This document shows, piece by piece, positions 28,615 to 37,348 of a stretch of DNA of 64,000 bases. Below the pieces are notes generated by a model. It was not told the origin of the DNA. It did not search any database and was given only the letters and a program-made list of their open reading frames with translations. The DNA is from Parundibacterium terreum. Lineage in GTDB: Bacteria > Pseudomonadota > Gammaproteobacteria > Burkholderiales > Burkholderiaceae_D. Every line of letters starts with the position of its first letter. The first letter of the stretch is position 1. The DNA is taken from assembly GCF_014636315.1 (NCBI RefSeq), contig NZ_BMED01000004.1, positions 1 through 64,000 of the forward strand. The letters are read 5' to 3'. Position numbers and translations under genes: made by a program.

Positions 28615-30639
28615 ATGTTCAGCAAAATCCTGATCGCCAATCGTGGTGAAATTGCCTGCCGCGTTGCGGCTACTGCGCGCCGCCTCGGCATCAAGACTGT
28701 GGCCGTGTATTCGGAAGCCGATGCCGATGCCAAGCACGTTGCTGTCTGCGATGAAGCCGTATTGATAGGCCCTGCGCCAGCCAAGGAAAGCTATTTGCGC
28801 GCGGACAAGATCATTGAGGTTGCGCTGGCCACCGGTGCACAGGCCATCCATCCCGGCTATGGCTTCCTGTCCGAAAACAGCGAGTTTGCCGATGCCTGCG
28901 CCAAGGTAGGCCTGGTCTTCATCGGCCCGCCGGCTTCGGCGATACGCGCGATGGGCAGCAAGTCTGCCGCGAAGTCGCTGATGGAAAAGGCCAATGTGCC
29001 GCTGGTGCCGGGCTATCACGGCGACAATCAGGATGCAGATTTCCTGCAGGGCGAAGCAGACCGCATTGGCTATCCGGTATTGCTGAAAGCCAGTGCCGGC
29101 GGCGGCGGCAAGGGCATGCGCGTGATAGAAAACAGTGCCGACTTCAAGGCTGCGCTGGCTTCCTGCAAGCGTGAAGCGATTTCTTCTTTTGGCGACGACA
29201 AGGTATTGGCTGAAAAATACCTGACCCGTCCGCGCCACATCGAGATCCAGGTTTTTGCCGATACCCAGGGCAATTGCGTGTACCTGTTTGAGCGCGATTG
29301 CTCGGTACAGCGCCGCCACCAAAAGGTATTGGAAGAAGCGCCGGCCCCGGGCATGACCGCAGAACGCCGCGCGGCGATGGGCGAGGCTGCGGTTGCCGCT
29401 GCGAAGGCAGTCGGCTATGTCGGTGCCGGTACGGTGGAATTCATCGCCAACCAGGATGGTTCTTTCTATTTTATGGAAATGAATACCCGCCTGCAGGTGG
29501 AGCATCCGGTAACGGAAATGATCAGCGGCACCGATCTGGTGGAGTGGCAACTCAGGGTTGCGGCTGGCCAGGCTTTGCCATTGCAGCAGTCGCAATTGCA
29601 GATCAACGGCCATGCGATTGAAGCGCGTATCTATGCGGAAAATCCAGAGAAAGGCTTCCTGCCTTCCATCGGTACCTTGCGCCATAACCATACGCCGCAG
29701 GCAGTGTCGTTTGAACTGGGCGGCAGCCTGAATCTACCTGCAGCAGTCCGCATAGACAGTGGCGTGCGCGAGGGTGACAGCATTTCTCCTTTCTATGATC
29801 CGATGATCGCGAAGCTGATCGTCTGGGGTAAGGACAGGACGGAAGCGCTGTCGCGCATGGCGCAGGCACTGGCGGAATACCAGATCGTCGGCCTGTCGAC
29901 CAATATCGCCTTCCTGCAGCGCCTGATAGGCGGGCAGGCATTTTCTACGGCGGACCTGGATACCGGCCTGATAGAGCGCAACCATGCCGAGCTGTTCCCT
30001 CCAGTGGCGGCAGCGCCGTTGTCGGTTCTGGCCCTGGCCGCGGTCGCGCAACTGCAGTCGGAAAAACAGCAGGGGCAGGGCGATCCATGGCAGTCCAGTC
30101 ACGGATGGCGCATGAACAGCAGTTTGCAGCGCGGCTTGCAGTATAAGGAAGAGGCGCATGCGCACGAAGTTGCGATCACCTATCAGGCGGCAGGCTGGGA
30201 TATTGCCGCCGGCGGCCAGCAAGCCAGAATCACGCTGGTCAATAACGATAAGCACGGCCCGCATGACCTGAGCCTGAAGCTGGGCGAGCAGACCATACAC
30301 GGCACCGTCGTGCAATACGGTACCGATGGCGAGCACGTGCATGTATTTACTGGCGGCAACCACACCGTATTAAACTATGTGGACCCGCTGGCACATGCAG
30401 GCGAGACCGAAGCCGAGGGCGGCCGCCTGACAGCGCCTATGCCGGGCAAGATCGTTGCAGTGATGGTCAGCAAGGGCCAGCAGGTGGCAAAAGGCGATCC
30501 GCTGATGATCATGGAAGCGATGAAGATGGAGCATACAATTTCCGCTCCGGCAGACGGCGTGGTGGATGAGGTGCTGTATGCGGTGGCCGACCAGGTGGCA
30601 GAAGGCGCTCAACTGCTGGCGTTCAAGCTGCCGGAATAA
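28615..30639 (+). CDS. liuD: methylcrotonyl-CoA carboxylase, biotin-carrying subunit
   Basis: 674 residues: biotin carboxylase domain (about 1-450, ATP-grasp, with GGGGKGMR and EMNTRLQVEHPVTE), an MCC-type linker/BT region, and a C-terminal biotinyl domain with the acceptor Lys637 in MEAMKMEH. It carboxylates its own biotin with bicarbonate and ATP and hands CO2 to LiuB. Start at MFSKILIANRGE is the family norm, with GAGAG upstream. Placement directly after the biotin genes is notable. Confidence 0.95.
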   Translation: MFSKILIANRGEIACRVAATARRLGIKTVAVYSEADADAKHVAVCDEAVLIGPAPAKESYLRADKIIEVALATGAQAIHPGYGFLSENSEFADACAKVGLVFIGPPASAIRAMGSKSAAKSLMEKANVPLVPGYHGDNQDADFLQGEADRIGYPVLLKASAGGGGKGMRVIENSADFKAALASCKREAISSFGDDKVLAEKYLTRPRHIEIQVFADTQGNCVYLFERDCSVQRRHQKVLEEAPAPGMTAERRAAMGEAAVAAAKAVGYVGAGTVEFIANQDGSFYFMEMNTRLQVEHPVTEMISGTDLVEWQLRVAAGQALPLQQSQLQINGHAIEARIYAENPEKGFLPSIGTLRHNHTPQAVSFELGGSLNLPAAVRIDSGVREGDSISPFYDPMIAKLIVWGKDRTEALSRMAQALAEYQIVGLSTNIAFLQRLIGGQAFSTADLDTGLIERNHAELFPPVAAAPLSVLALAAVAQLQSEKQQGQGDPWQSSHGWRMNSSLQRGLQYKEEAHAHEVAITYQAAGWDIAAGGQQARITLVNNDKHGPHDLSLKLGEQTIHGTVVQYGTDGEHVHVFTGGNHTVLNYVDPLAHAGETEAEGGRLTAPMPGKIVAVMVSKGQQVAKGDPLMIMEAMKMEHTISAPADGVVDEVLYAVADQVAEGAQLLAFKLPE

Positions 30640-30669
30640 ATTTTCCACTACACGTTGCCGGAGACCATC

Positions 30670-31599
30670 GTGGATATCATTTTTCATGCAACAGGCGGCC
30701 AGGACCAGCCCTGGCTGGATGTGCTGGCCAAGGAAATGCCGCAGGCGAAGATACGCGTCTGGCGCGAAGGCGATAGCGCGCATGCGGACTATGCAATAGT
30801 CTGGAAACCGCCTGCTGCGATGCTGCAGGGCCGTACCGGACTGAAAGCCATTTTCAATCTGGGCGCCGGTGTCGATGCGATCTTGCAGTTGGGGGATGCC
30901 TTGCCGCAAGGCGTGCCGGTAGTGCGCCTGGATGATGCAGGCATGGGCATACAGATGGCCGAGTATGTCAGTCATGCGGTGCTGCGTTATTTCCGCCGGC
31001 TAGACAGCTACGATATCTTGCGCAGCCAGAAGCAGTGGCGTTTCCTGAAACCCTTTGATAAGTCCGAATTCAGCGTCGGCATCCTGGGCATGGGCGTGCT
31101 CGGCGGCCGCGTGCTGGAGGCCTTACAGCATTTCGGCTTTCCCTTGCATGGCTGGAGCCGCACACAGAAACAGATGGCGGGCGTGACTTGCCATTCCGGT
31201 GCAGACGGACTGGATGCCTTTCTGCAGGCTTCGCGGGTGCTGGTATGCATGCTGCCGCTGACAGACGATACGATAGGCATCCTGAACAAGCACAGCCTGT
31301 CCCGCTTGCCGCGCGGTGCCTACCTGATCAACGTCGCGCGCGGAGCGCATCTGGTGGAGGCCGACCTGCTGGCACTGCTGCAGCAGGAACATATCGCCGG
31401 CGCTACACTGGATGTGTTCAGCGAAGAGCCCTTGCCGCCGAAGCACCCGTTCTGGCATGAGTCGCGCATCAGCATCACCCCGCATATTTCTGCGCTGACT
31501 TTGCGCGACGACAGCGCGCGCCAGATTGCTGAAAAAATACAGGCGATGCAGCAGGGGCAGCAGATCAGCGGCGTAGTTGACCGCACCAAAGGTTATTGA
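30670..31599 (+). CDS. ghrA: glyoxylate/hydroxypyruvate reductase A-like dehydrogenase
   Basis: 309 residues of the D-2-hydroxyacid dehydrogenase family. The NAD(P) loop is GILGMGVLGGRV, with the catalytic arginine in NVARGAHLVE, Glu in EEPLPPKHPFW and His in ITPHISAL. Closest in layout to GhrA, which reduces glyoxylate to glycolate and hydroxypyruvate to glycerate with NADPH. The GTG start was chosen because GGAGA lies a few bases upstream. A TTG 15 bases earlier is possible. It sits between the two last leucine-pathway genes. Confidence 0.88.
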   Translation: MDIIFHATGGQDQPWLDVLAKEMPQAKIRVWREGDSAHADYAIVWKPPAAMLQGRTGLKAIFNLGAGVDAILQLGDALPQGVPVVRLDDAGMGIQMAEYVSHAVLRYFRRLDSYDILRSQKQWRFLKPFDKSEFSVGILGMGVLGGRVLEALQHFGFPLHGWSRTQKQMAGVTCHSGADGLDAFLQASRVLVCMLPLTDDTIGILNKHSLSRLPRGAYLINVARGAHLVEADLLALLQQEHIAGATLDVFSEEPLPPKHPFWHESRISITPHISALTLRDDSARQIAEKIQAMQQGQQISGVVDRTKGY

Positions 31600-31602
31600 A
31601 GC

Positions 31603-31640
31603 AGGACATATAGGATATACAGGATAGAAGAAGGATATTG
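31603..31640. repeat. four AGGA-headed tandem repeats forming the liuE leader
   Basis: AGGACATAT, AGGATATAC, AGGATAGAAGA and AGGATATTG follow in series, each 9-11 bases. The last AGGA is seven bases from the liuE ATG and acts as its ribosome binding site. The three others are spare Shine-Dalgarno-like motifs. Confidence 0.8.
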
Positions 31641-31642
31641 CC

Positions 31643-32569
31643 ATGACGAACGCATTGACCCAGGCCTTGCCGCAAAAAGTAAAGATCGTCGAGGTAGGAC
31701 CGCGCGACGGCTTGCAGAATGAAAAGGAAACCATAGGCGCCGACGTCAAGATCGCACTGGTGGATATGCTGACCGGCGCCGGTTTTGCCAATATAGAAGC
31801 GGCCTCCTTTGTGTCGCCGAAATGGGTGCCGCAGATGGCGACCTCGGCTGAAGTGATGGCAGGCATACAGCGTAAGCCCGGCGTCGTGTATTCGGTACTG
31901 ACGCCGAATATGAAAGGCTTTGAAGCTGCGCTCGCAGCGGGCGCGGATGAAGTGGTGATCTTCGGTTCTGCGTCCGAAGCTTTTTCCCAGCGCAATATCA
32001 ATTGCTCGATCGCGGAATCGATAGAGCGTTTCCGCGAAGTGGCGCAAGCTGCCAAGCAGCATAAGCTCAGGTTGCGCGGCAGCATCAGTTGCTCATTCGG
32101 CTGCCCTTACCAGGGCAAGGTAGAAGCCGATAGCGTCGCCGATGTAGTGCAGCGCCTGCGCGACCTCGGTTGCGATGAAATCGATATCGCCGATACCATA
32201 GGTGTAGGCACGGCACGCCATGTGCAGGCAGTGATGCAAAGGGTGATCAGGGAATTTCCGGTGGAACGCCTGTCCGGCCATTTCCACGATACCTATGGCC
32301 AGGCGCTGGCGAATATTTATGCCAGCCTGGAAGTTGGCATTTCCATCTATCACTCTTCTGTGGCAGGCTTGGGCGGCTGTCCTTATGCCAAAGGGGCTAC
32401 CGGCAACGTGGCGACCGAAGACGTGTTGTTCCTGATGCAGGGGCTGGGCATAGAGACCGGCATCAGCCTGGATGCGGTAGTCGATGCCGGTCAGTATATT
32501 TCGCAGCACCTGGGCCGCAAGGCTGTTAGCCGCGCCGGCAACGCCATCGTGGCCAAACGGGCAGGCTGA
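31643..32569 (+). CDS. liuE: hydroxymethylglutaryl-CoA lyase
   Basis: A 308-residue TIM-barrel lyase that splits HMG-CoA into acetyl-CoA and acetoacetate, the final step of leucine breakdown. The metal and catalytic residues line up with human HMG-CoA lyase at a constant offset of 20: His213 and His215 in SGHFHDTYG, and catalytic Cys246 in GLGGCPYAKGATGN. Asp22 lies in EVGPRDGLQNE. It closes the cluster and is followed by a terminator-like hairpin. Confidence 0.96.
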   Translation: MTNALTQALPQKVKIVEVGPRDGLQNEKETIGADVKIALVDMLTGAGFANIEAASFVSPKWVPQMATSAEVMAGIQRKPGVVYSVLTPNMKGFEAALAAGADEVVIFGSASEAFSQRNINCSIAESIERFREVAQAAKQHKLRLRGSISCSFGCPYQGKVEADSVADVVQRLRDLGCDEIDIADTIGVGTARHVQAVMQRVIREFPVERLSGHFHDTYGQALANIYASLEVGISIYHSSVAGLGGCPYAKGATGNVATEDVLFLMQGLGIETGISLDAVVDAGQYISQHLGRKAVSRAGNAIVAKRAG

Positions 32570-32578
32570 CAATACCTG

Positions 32579-32624
32579 AGTTGCGGCGGGGCTATACTGC
32601 CTTGCCGCAACTGTTTTACTATTT
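32579..32624 (+). terminator. liuE terminator
   Basis: The 9-bp stem AGTTGCGGC / GCCGCAACT with a 16-base loop begins 10 bases after the liuE stop and is followed by the U-rich GTTTTACTATTTATATTG. It is a probable end of the catabolic transcript. Confidence 0.65.
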
Positions 32625-32734
32625 ATATTGTTTTCATCTACCTTTCCGCCTGCCCTCGCGTTTAACTCAAAATCCCTGCGGCTTTCTGCAATCCCCGTTG
32701 CTGCTCTCATAGTGCATTCCTATAGCGGGTACTG

Positions 32735-32764
32735 CTATTCAGATATCTCTGGATATCTGAATAG
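32735..32764. other. perfect 13-bp inverted repeat
   Basis: CTATTCAGATATC (32735-32747) and GATATCTGAATAG (32752-32764) form a perfect 13-bp stem around TCTG. It is AT-rich, lacks a T run and stands 84 bases before the next gene. Possible roles are operator, RNA hairpin in the leader or the end of a small mobile element. None is proven. Confidence 0.75.
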
Positions 32765-32847
32765 AATTTGCTATAACGAAAGAACAAGGCCGTATATAGA
32801 CCGTTGTAATCGGTCGCGGTCTTCCCAGAGAGAAAGAGGAGATCACT

Positions 32848-33360
32848 ATGAGACGCAGACTTTATTTCATGCTGCCGGACGTTCCCAGCGCACGCTCCAT
32901 GCTGGACGAGTTGCTATTGGCGCGCGTAGAAGAGAGGTATATCCATTTCCACGCCAAGGACGGAACCCTGCTGCCTGATATGCCGGAAGCCAATTTCCTG
33001 CAAAAAACAGATCTGGTGCATGGTGCGGAAGTCGGCATGGTGATAGGCGGCTTGTCGGGCCTGATTGCCGGCACCTTGCTGTTGCTGTTTCCTCCGGAAG
33101 GGCTGGAACTGAAAACCATTGCGGTATTGATCGCCGGCTTCGGCGGGGCCTTGTTCGGCTCCTGGGCCTCGGGCATGGCTGCCGCTGCGATACCGAATTC
33201 CCGCCTGAAACCTTTTGCCGAAGGGGTAGAGCAGGGACAGGTATTGCTGATCGTTGACCTGCCTTTGCGCCGCGTGAAAGAAGTGGAAGAAATGATCGCC
33301 AGGCGCCATCCTGAAATCAGGTTTGGCGGTGTTGAGGCCCATATTCCCGCTTTTCCATAG
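32848..33360 (+). CDS. DUF1269-like two-helix membrane protein
   Basis: 170 residues: an N-terminal alpha/beta segment (MLPDVPSARSMLDELLLARV), two glycine-rich membrane helices (about residues 60-82 and 88-112), and a C-terminal alpha/beta segment ending in RRHPEIRFGGVEAHIP. This is the layout of DUF1269/general-stress YflT-like membrane proteins, whose function is unknown. GAAAGAGGAG gives a strong ribosome binding site. It is a single gene between the liu terminator and its own terminator. The perfect inverted repeat upstream may regulate it. Confidence 0.72.
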   Translation: MRRRLYFMLPDVPSARSMLDELLLARVEERYIHFHAKDGTLLPDMPEANFLQKTDLVHGAEVGMVIGGLSGLIAGTLLLLFPPEGLELKTIAVLIAGFGGALFGSWASGMAAAAIPNSRLKPFAEGVEQGQVLLIVDLPLRRVKEVEEMIARRHPEIRFGGVEAHIPAFP

Positions 33361-33439
33361 GCTTGATTTTGCTGACCTCCGATAGCGAGACAGGGCTACG
33401 GAGCTTAAGCGAAATTATTGCCGTGAGTTTGAATTGACG

Positions 33440-33472
33440 AATGACATCGCGCTTATGTGCGATGTCATTTTT
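33440..33472 (+). terminator. terminator
   Basis: A perfect 11-bp stem AATGACATCGC / GCGATGTCATT with an 8-base loop is followed by TTT. It lies 80 bases after the membrane-protein gene and 30 before the end of the convergent LysE gene, so it may serve both. Confidence 0.75.
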
Positions 33473-33501
33473 CTTGATGCCTGCCTGTGCCTTGTCGACG
33501 C

Positions 33502-34140
33502 CTATTGCTTGCTCAGCGCAAGCTTAATTCCAAACGATACGAACACGCCGCCTATCAGGCGGTTCAGCCATGCCACCAGGCCGGTATTGATTTTGATCTT
33601 GTGGCTGGCGACTGCAGTGCTGACGGCCAGCAAGTGGCACCACAGCATGCCGTTGAAATTGAAGATGAAGCCCAGCAGGATAAAGGCCAGGGGTTTGCTG
33701 CCGGCGTCGGGGCTGATGAATTGCGGCACGAAGGCCAGGAAGAATACGGCGACCTTGGGATTCAACACATTGGTCATGAAGCCCTGCAGGAAAATTTTCC
33801 TGTAGCTGAGCGGCATCAGCGCTTTTTCCGGTGTGCCGGATGAGCTGGCCTTGGCCTTGCTGAACAGCAGTTGCACGCCTACGTACAACAGGTAGGCGGC
33901 ACCGGCCAGCTTGACGATCATGAAGGCCGTGGCGGAAGTCGCCAGTATCGCGGACAGCCCCAATGCCGCCGCGAAGATATGCACCAGCGTGCCTGTGCCT
34001 ATGCCCAGGGCGGCGCTGCTGCCGGCGCGCCAGCCTTGCGTGGCGCTGCGCGTCATGATCAGCAGGGAGTCGGGGCCGGGCACCATATTCAATAGCAGGC
34101 CGGAAATGATGAATAACGCGAGATCGTGGGTGCCAAACAT
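33502..34140 (-). CDS. LysE family amino-acid exporter
   Basis: 212 residues with six hydrophobic helices and the LysE/RhtB signature GLLLNMVPGPDSLLIMTRSATQGWRAGSSAALGI split across helix 1 and its loop. Such proteins export amino acids (lysine, homoserine, threonine or leucine) across the inner membrane by proton exchange. The substrate cannot be predicted. It is read away from the GNAT gene that precedes it on the same strand by 71 bases. Confidence 0.9.
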   Translation of the reverse strand: MFGTHDLALFIISGLLLNMVPGPDSLLIMTRSATQGWRAGSSAALGIGTGTLVHIFAAALGLSAILATSATAFMIVKLAGAAYLLYVGVQLLFSKAKASSSGTPEKALMPLSYRKIFLQGFMTNVLNPKVAVFFLAFVPQFISPDAGSKPLAFILLGFIFNFNGMLWCHLLAVSTAVASHKIKINTGLVAWLNRLIGGVFVSFGIKLALSKQ

Positions 34141-34211
34141 ACTGAAGTCCTGGTGTGCGGGCTAGGTCGCCGCGGGTAAGAGGTAATTCCGGGTTTTATT
34201 CTGGATGTGAT

Positions 34212-34724
34212 TTACAGATCTCCGCCTGCCAGCAGATAGTTTTCATGTCTTTCCGTGCCCAGCTCAAAATTATTGAAGCCCAACAATATCATGCCCTGTT
34301 TGCGGCAAAAATCCACGGCAGGATTATTTTGTGTGCTGATGGCCAGCCACAATGCGGATTTTCCGTTGTCATTGATAGAGCGCCTCAGGCATTCTGCAAA
34401 CAATTGCGTGCCTATGCCCTTGTGCGTGCAGTGTTCCTGCACATAGAAGGTGGTCAGCTCAGTCTGTATCATCGGTGCATCGGCGCAGGTGGAGCGCAGG
34501 TTGAGTATGGCGTACGCGACCAGGAATTTTTCCTGGTATACCACCAGCACGGTCTTATCCTGGTCCTTGATCTGGACTTTCAGTTTTTCTTCGCCCAGCT
34601 CGGAAAATATATAGCTGGAAATGCCGTTGTTGATACCGTGTTTTGCGTGAGCATGCAGCCATACCTGGATAGCCAATGCACTGAGATTTTTAGCGTCCTC
34701 TATGGTGGCTCTGCGAATTATCAT
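34212..34724 (-). CDS. GNAT family N-acetyltransferase
   Basis: 170 residues with the GNAT fold. N-terminal IIRRATIEDAKNLSAL and the acetyl-CoA loop region HCTHKGIGTQLF (a Q/RxxGxG/A variant) are visible, then WLAISTQNNPAVDFCRKQGM as the C-terminal motif. It probably acetylates a small amine or a protein terminus. The ATG start (MIIRRATIED) is preferred to a TTG two codons upstream. The target is unknown. Confidence 0.87.
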   Translation of the reverse strand: MIIRRATIEDAKNLSALAIQVWLHAHAKHGINNGISSYIFSELGEEKLKVQIKDQDKTVLVVYQEKFLVAYAILNLRSTCADAPMIQTELTTFYVQEHCTHKGIGTQLFAECLRRSINDNGKSALWLAISTQNNPAVDFCRKQGMILLGFNNFELGTERHENYLLAGGDL

Positions 34725-35041
34725 GGGCAAGTATGCGCGAATAGGTGCGGATTAGGTACGAGTCGGGCGGATTCTAGGCAAAGGTCTATCTGTTTTCTGG
34801 AGCGTGACGCCAAAGTCTTCAATAAAATAATGTCTATCATAGCAAACTGCGTGCTTGCTAACGGACAATTTATTGCCGTTTTTTATAGCAGGGGTCAAGC
34901 GCCGGGAGATCTGCGGCAGACCAAAAATTTCCACATTGCCAATTCGGAAATTGTTAATATGGCAAACATTGTAGCCTGAATTTTCTTGTTGGCGACATTT
35001 TTGGGCGATTTGCCTTTGGGAAGCTTAAATGACTGCAAACT
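34725..35041. other. divergent spacer between GNAT and ABC exporter genes
   Basis: About 317 AT-rich bases that should hold promoters for both directions. No palindrome stands out. Near the right end GGGAAG (35018-35023) is positioned for an ATG at 35029 that opens an eight-codon frame (stop at 35050-35052), overlapping the start of the ABC ATPase gene in another frame. Confidence 0.45.
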
Positions 35042-35791
35042 ATGACTGCTGAATTTTCTACTCCGGCGCTGGAGCTGTCGGGCCTGACCAAGAGTTTTGG
35101 CCGGCCGGCGGTGGACCAGTTGAACCTGCAAGTCAGGCGCGGAGAATTGTATGCATTGCTGGGGCCGAATGGCGCAGGCAAGACCACCACCTTGCGCATG
35201 GTGGCGGGTTTGCTGGCGCCGGATGCAGGCACGATACGGGTGCTGGGTAGGGATCTGGCAGCCGATCCTGAAAATGCCAAGCGGCCGCTGGCCTATCTGC
35301 CGGATGACCCCATGTTGTACGGCAAACTGAAACCGACCGAATACCTGGAGTTTGTCGCCGGCTTATGGGGTATTCCTGCCGCGCAAGCGGAACCGCGTGC
35401 GCGTGAGCTGCTCGACTGGCTGGACCTGAGCCAGCATGCGCACGAATTGACTGAGGGTTTTTCGCGCGGCATGAAGCAGAAACTGGCGCTGGCCGGTGCA
35501 CTGATCCACCAGCCCGAGCTGATCATCCTGGACGAGCCGCTGACCGGCCTGGATGCGGCGGCGGCCCGCCAGGTCAAGGACTTGCTGCTGGACCATGTCA
35601 GGCGTGGCGGCACCGTGATCCTGACGACGCATATCCTGGACGTCGCGGAGCGTCTGGCCGAGCGCATAGGGATCATCCAGCATGGCAAGCTGATCGCCGA
35701 GGGTACGCTGGATGAACTGCGCAGCCGGACCAGTACAGGCCAGGGAACGCTGGAAGATGTATTCCTTCAATTGACCGAGCACGCCGTATGA
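35042..35791 (+). CDS. ABC exporter ATP-binding protein
   Basis: 249 residues of the CcmA/NatA-type ATPase. Walker A is GPNGAGKTT, the signature is the variant FSRGMKQKLALAGAL (SRGMKQ instead of SGGQ, usual for this class), Walker B is LIILDEPLTGLD, and the switch histidine lies in TTHILDVAE. It powers the permease encoded directly downstream (start overlaps stop, ATGA). The ATG has no good Shine-Dalgarno of its own; the nearest purine tract is 18 bases away and serves a short overlapping frame. The substrate is unknown. Confidence 0.92.
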   Translation: MTAEFSTPALELSGLTKSFGRPAVDQLNLQVRRGELYALLGPNGAGKTTTLRMVAGLLAPDAGTIRVLGRDLAADPENAKRPLAYLPDDPMLYGKLKPTEYLEFVAGLWGIPAAQAEPRARELLDWLDLSQHAHELTEGFSRGMKQKLALAGALIHQPELIILDEPLTGLDAAAARQVKDLLLDHVRRGGTVILTTHILDVAERLAERIGIIQHGKLIAEGTLDELRSRTSTGQGTLEDVFLQLTEHAV

Positions 35792-37332
35792 GCGCATGGG
35801 CTTTGAAAGCCGGCGGCACCGCCTGGCTGCTAAGGCATGAATTCCGTTTGTTTTTCTATGAGCTAGGCTCTTCACATAGTGCAAAAAGCAAGCGGCGCGG
35901 CATCAGCATCTGGAAGGGACTGATGCTGGCCCTGGCTTTGCTGGGCCTGCACTTTCTGGTCTGGTCGATGTTGCGGGCGATGCCGCCGCTGACCCAGGAA
36001 CCTGCGATACAACTGATACGGATAGCCGGCCTTGCGCTGGTGGTGGTCTTCAGCTTCATGCTGTCGCTGGGCCTGAGCAGCAGCGTCAAGGCCTTGTTCG
36101 AGCGCGGCGACCTTGATCTGCTCCTGTCTTCGCCGCTGCGCTCACGGCATATCTTTACCGTGCGGCTGCTCAGCATCACGCTGGGCGTCGCGGCAATCTT
36201 TCTGGTTTTCCTGACGCCGTTTGCGCATGTGGGTTTGCTGCTCGGGCAGCCACGCTGGCTGGGAATTTATCCGGTGCTACTCAGCATGGCCTTGATGGCG
36301 TCTTCGCTGTCCATCCTGCTGACTTTGCTGCTGGTGAAACTGATAGGCGTGCGGCGTACCCGCACCGTGGCCCAGTTGCTGGGCGCTTTGTCGGGGGCAG
36401 TGATTTTCCTCGCGACGCAAAGCTTTAATGCATTCGGACAAAGTTTTCGCAGCACGCTGCTGGCCAGGCTAAATCCCTTATTTGATGCAGGTGCGGCACT
36501 GGGGCCGGGGAGCGCTATCTGGCTGCCCGCGCGTGCGCTGTTTGGTTCACCGCTGGAGCTGCTGCTGTTCGGCACATCCGGCCTCGCCGTTTTCATGCTG
36601 ACTGTGCATTTCACACACCGGTTTTTTGTGCAGGGAGTACAGCAGGCTTCCGGCGTGCTGCACACGTCCAGGCGGCCGCTTGGGCCGCTGCGCTTTACTT
36701 TCAGGGAGGGCATCTGGAGCAGCGTGCTGGCCAAGGAATGGCGCCTGATTTTGCGCGACCCGCACTTGATTTCCCAGGTTTTCATGCAGTTGCTGTATAT
36801 GCTGCCATTGTTCTTTCTAGTGTTCCTGAAAAAAGACGTTCTATTGCAGGGCGTTGCCGCTTCGATTACTTTCCTGTCCACATCGCTGGCTTCTTCGCTG
36901 ACCTGGATCATCGTCTCTGCGGAAGAGGCGCCGGATTTGTTGAACATCGCTCCGGCCAGGCCGGCCAGCATACGCAACGCGAAACTGGCGGCAGCCATCA
37001 TTCCCGTATTGACACTGGTAATGCCGGCATTGCTGTGGCTGATAGCGAAGGACTGGGCCGGCGGCCTGGTGCTGGCAGCGGTACTGTGTGCGGCGATGCT
37101 ATCCGTCAGCCTGACCAATTCATGGCTGGCCAAGCCGGGTGCACGCGCACAATTCAACAAGCGCGGCGCGTCGCAGTGGATGGCGAACATATCTGAAACG
37201 TTGATAGGCATGGCATGGGCCGGTACTGCCTACTTCGGCGTGCAATTCAGCGCCTTGAGCCTGCTCTTGCTGGCTGCAGCGCTGTCCGTGCTGGGGCTGG
37301 CCTGTCTGATGAGGATCAAGCGCGCTGTGTAG
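35788..37332 (+). CDS. ABC exporter permease
   Basis: 514 residues with about ten to twelve hydrophobic segments in two halves, and a central soluble part around residues 285-330 (FTHRFFVQGVQQASGVLH, then LGPLRFTFREGIWSSVLAKEW). This matches large ABC-2-type permeases that pair with CcmA-like ATPases. RHEFRLFFYELGSS near the N-terminus is an interfacial helix. It is translationally coupled to the ATPase gene and ends 17 bases from a convergent gene. Confidence 0.85.
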   Translation: MSAWALKAGGTAWLLRHEFRLFFYELGSSHSAKSKRRGISIWKGLMLALALLGLHFLVWSMLRAMPPLTQEPAIQLIRIAGLALVVVFSFMLSLGLSSSVKALFERGDLDLLLSSPLRSRHIFTVRLLSITLGVAAIFLVFLTPFAHVGLLLGQPRWLGIYPVLLSMALMASSLSILLTLLLVKLIGVRRTRTVAQLLGALSGAVIFLATQSFNAFGQSFRSTLLARLNPLFDAGAALGPGSAIWLPARALFGSPLELLLFGTSGLAVFMLTVHFTHRFFVQGVQQASGVLHTSRRPLGPLRFTFREGIWSSVLAKEWRLILRDPHLISQVFMQLLYMLPLFFLVFLKKDVLLQGVAASITFLSTSLASSLTWIIVSAEEAPDLLNIAPARPASIRNAKLAAAIIPVLTLVMPALLWLIAKDWAGGLVLAAVLCAAMLSVSLTNSWLAKPGARAQFNKRGASQWMANISETLIGMAWAGTAYFGVQFSALSLLLLAAALSVLGLACLMRIKRAV

Positions 37333-37348
37333 CACGGCTCCCGGAGAT

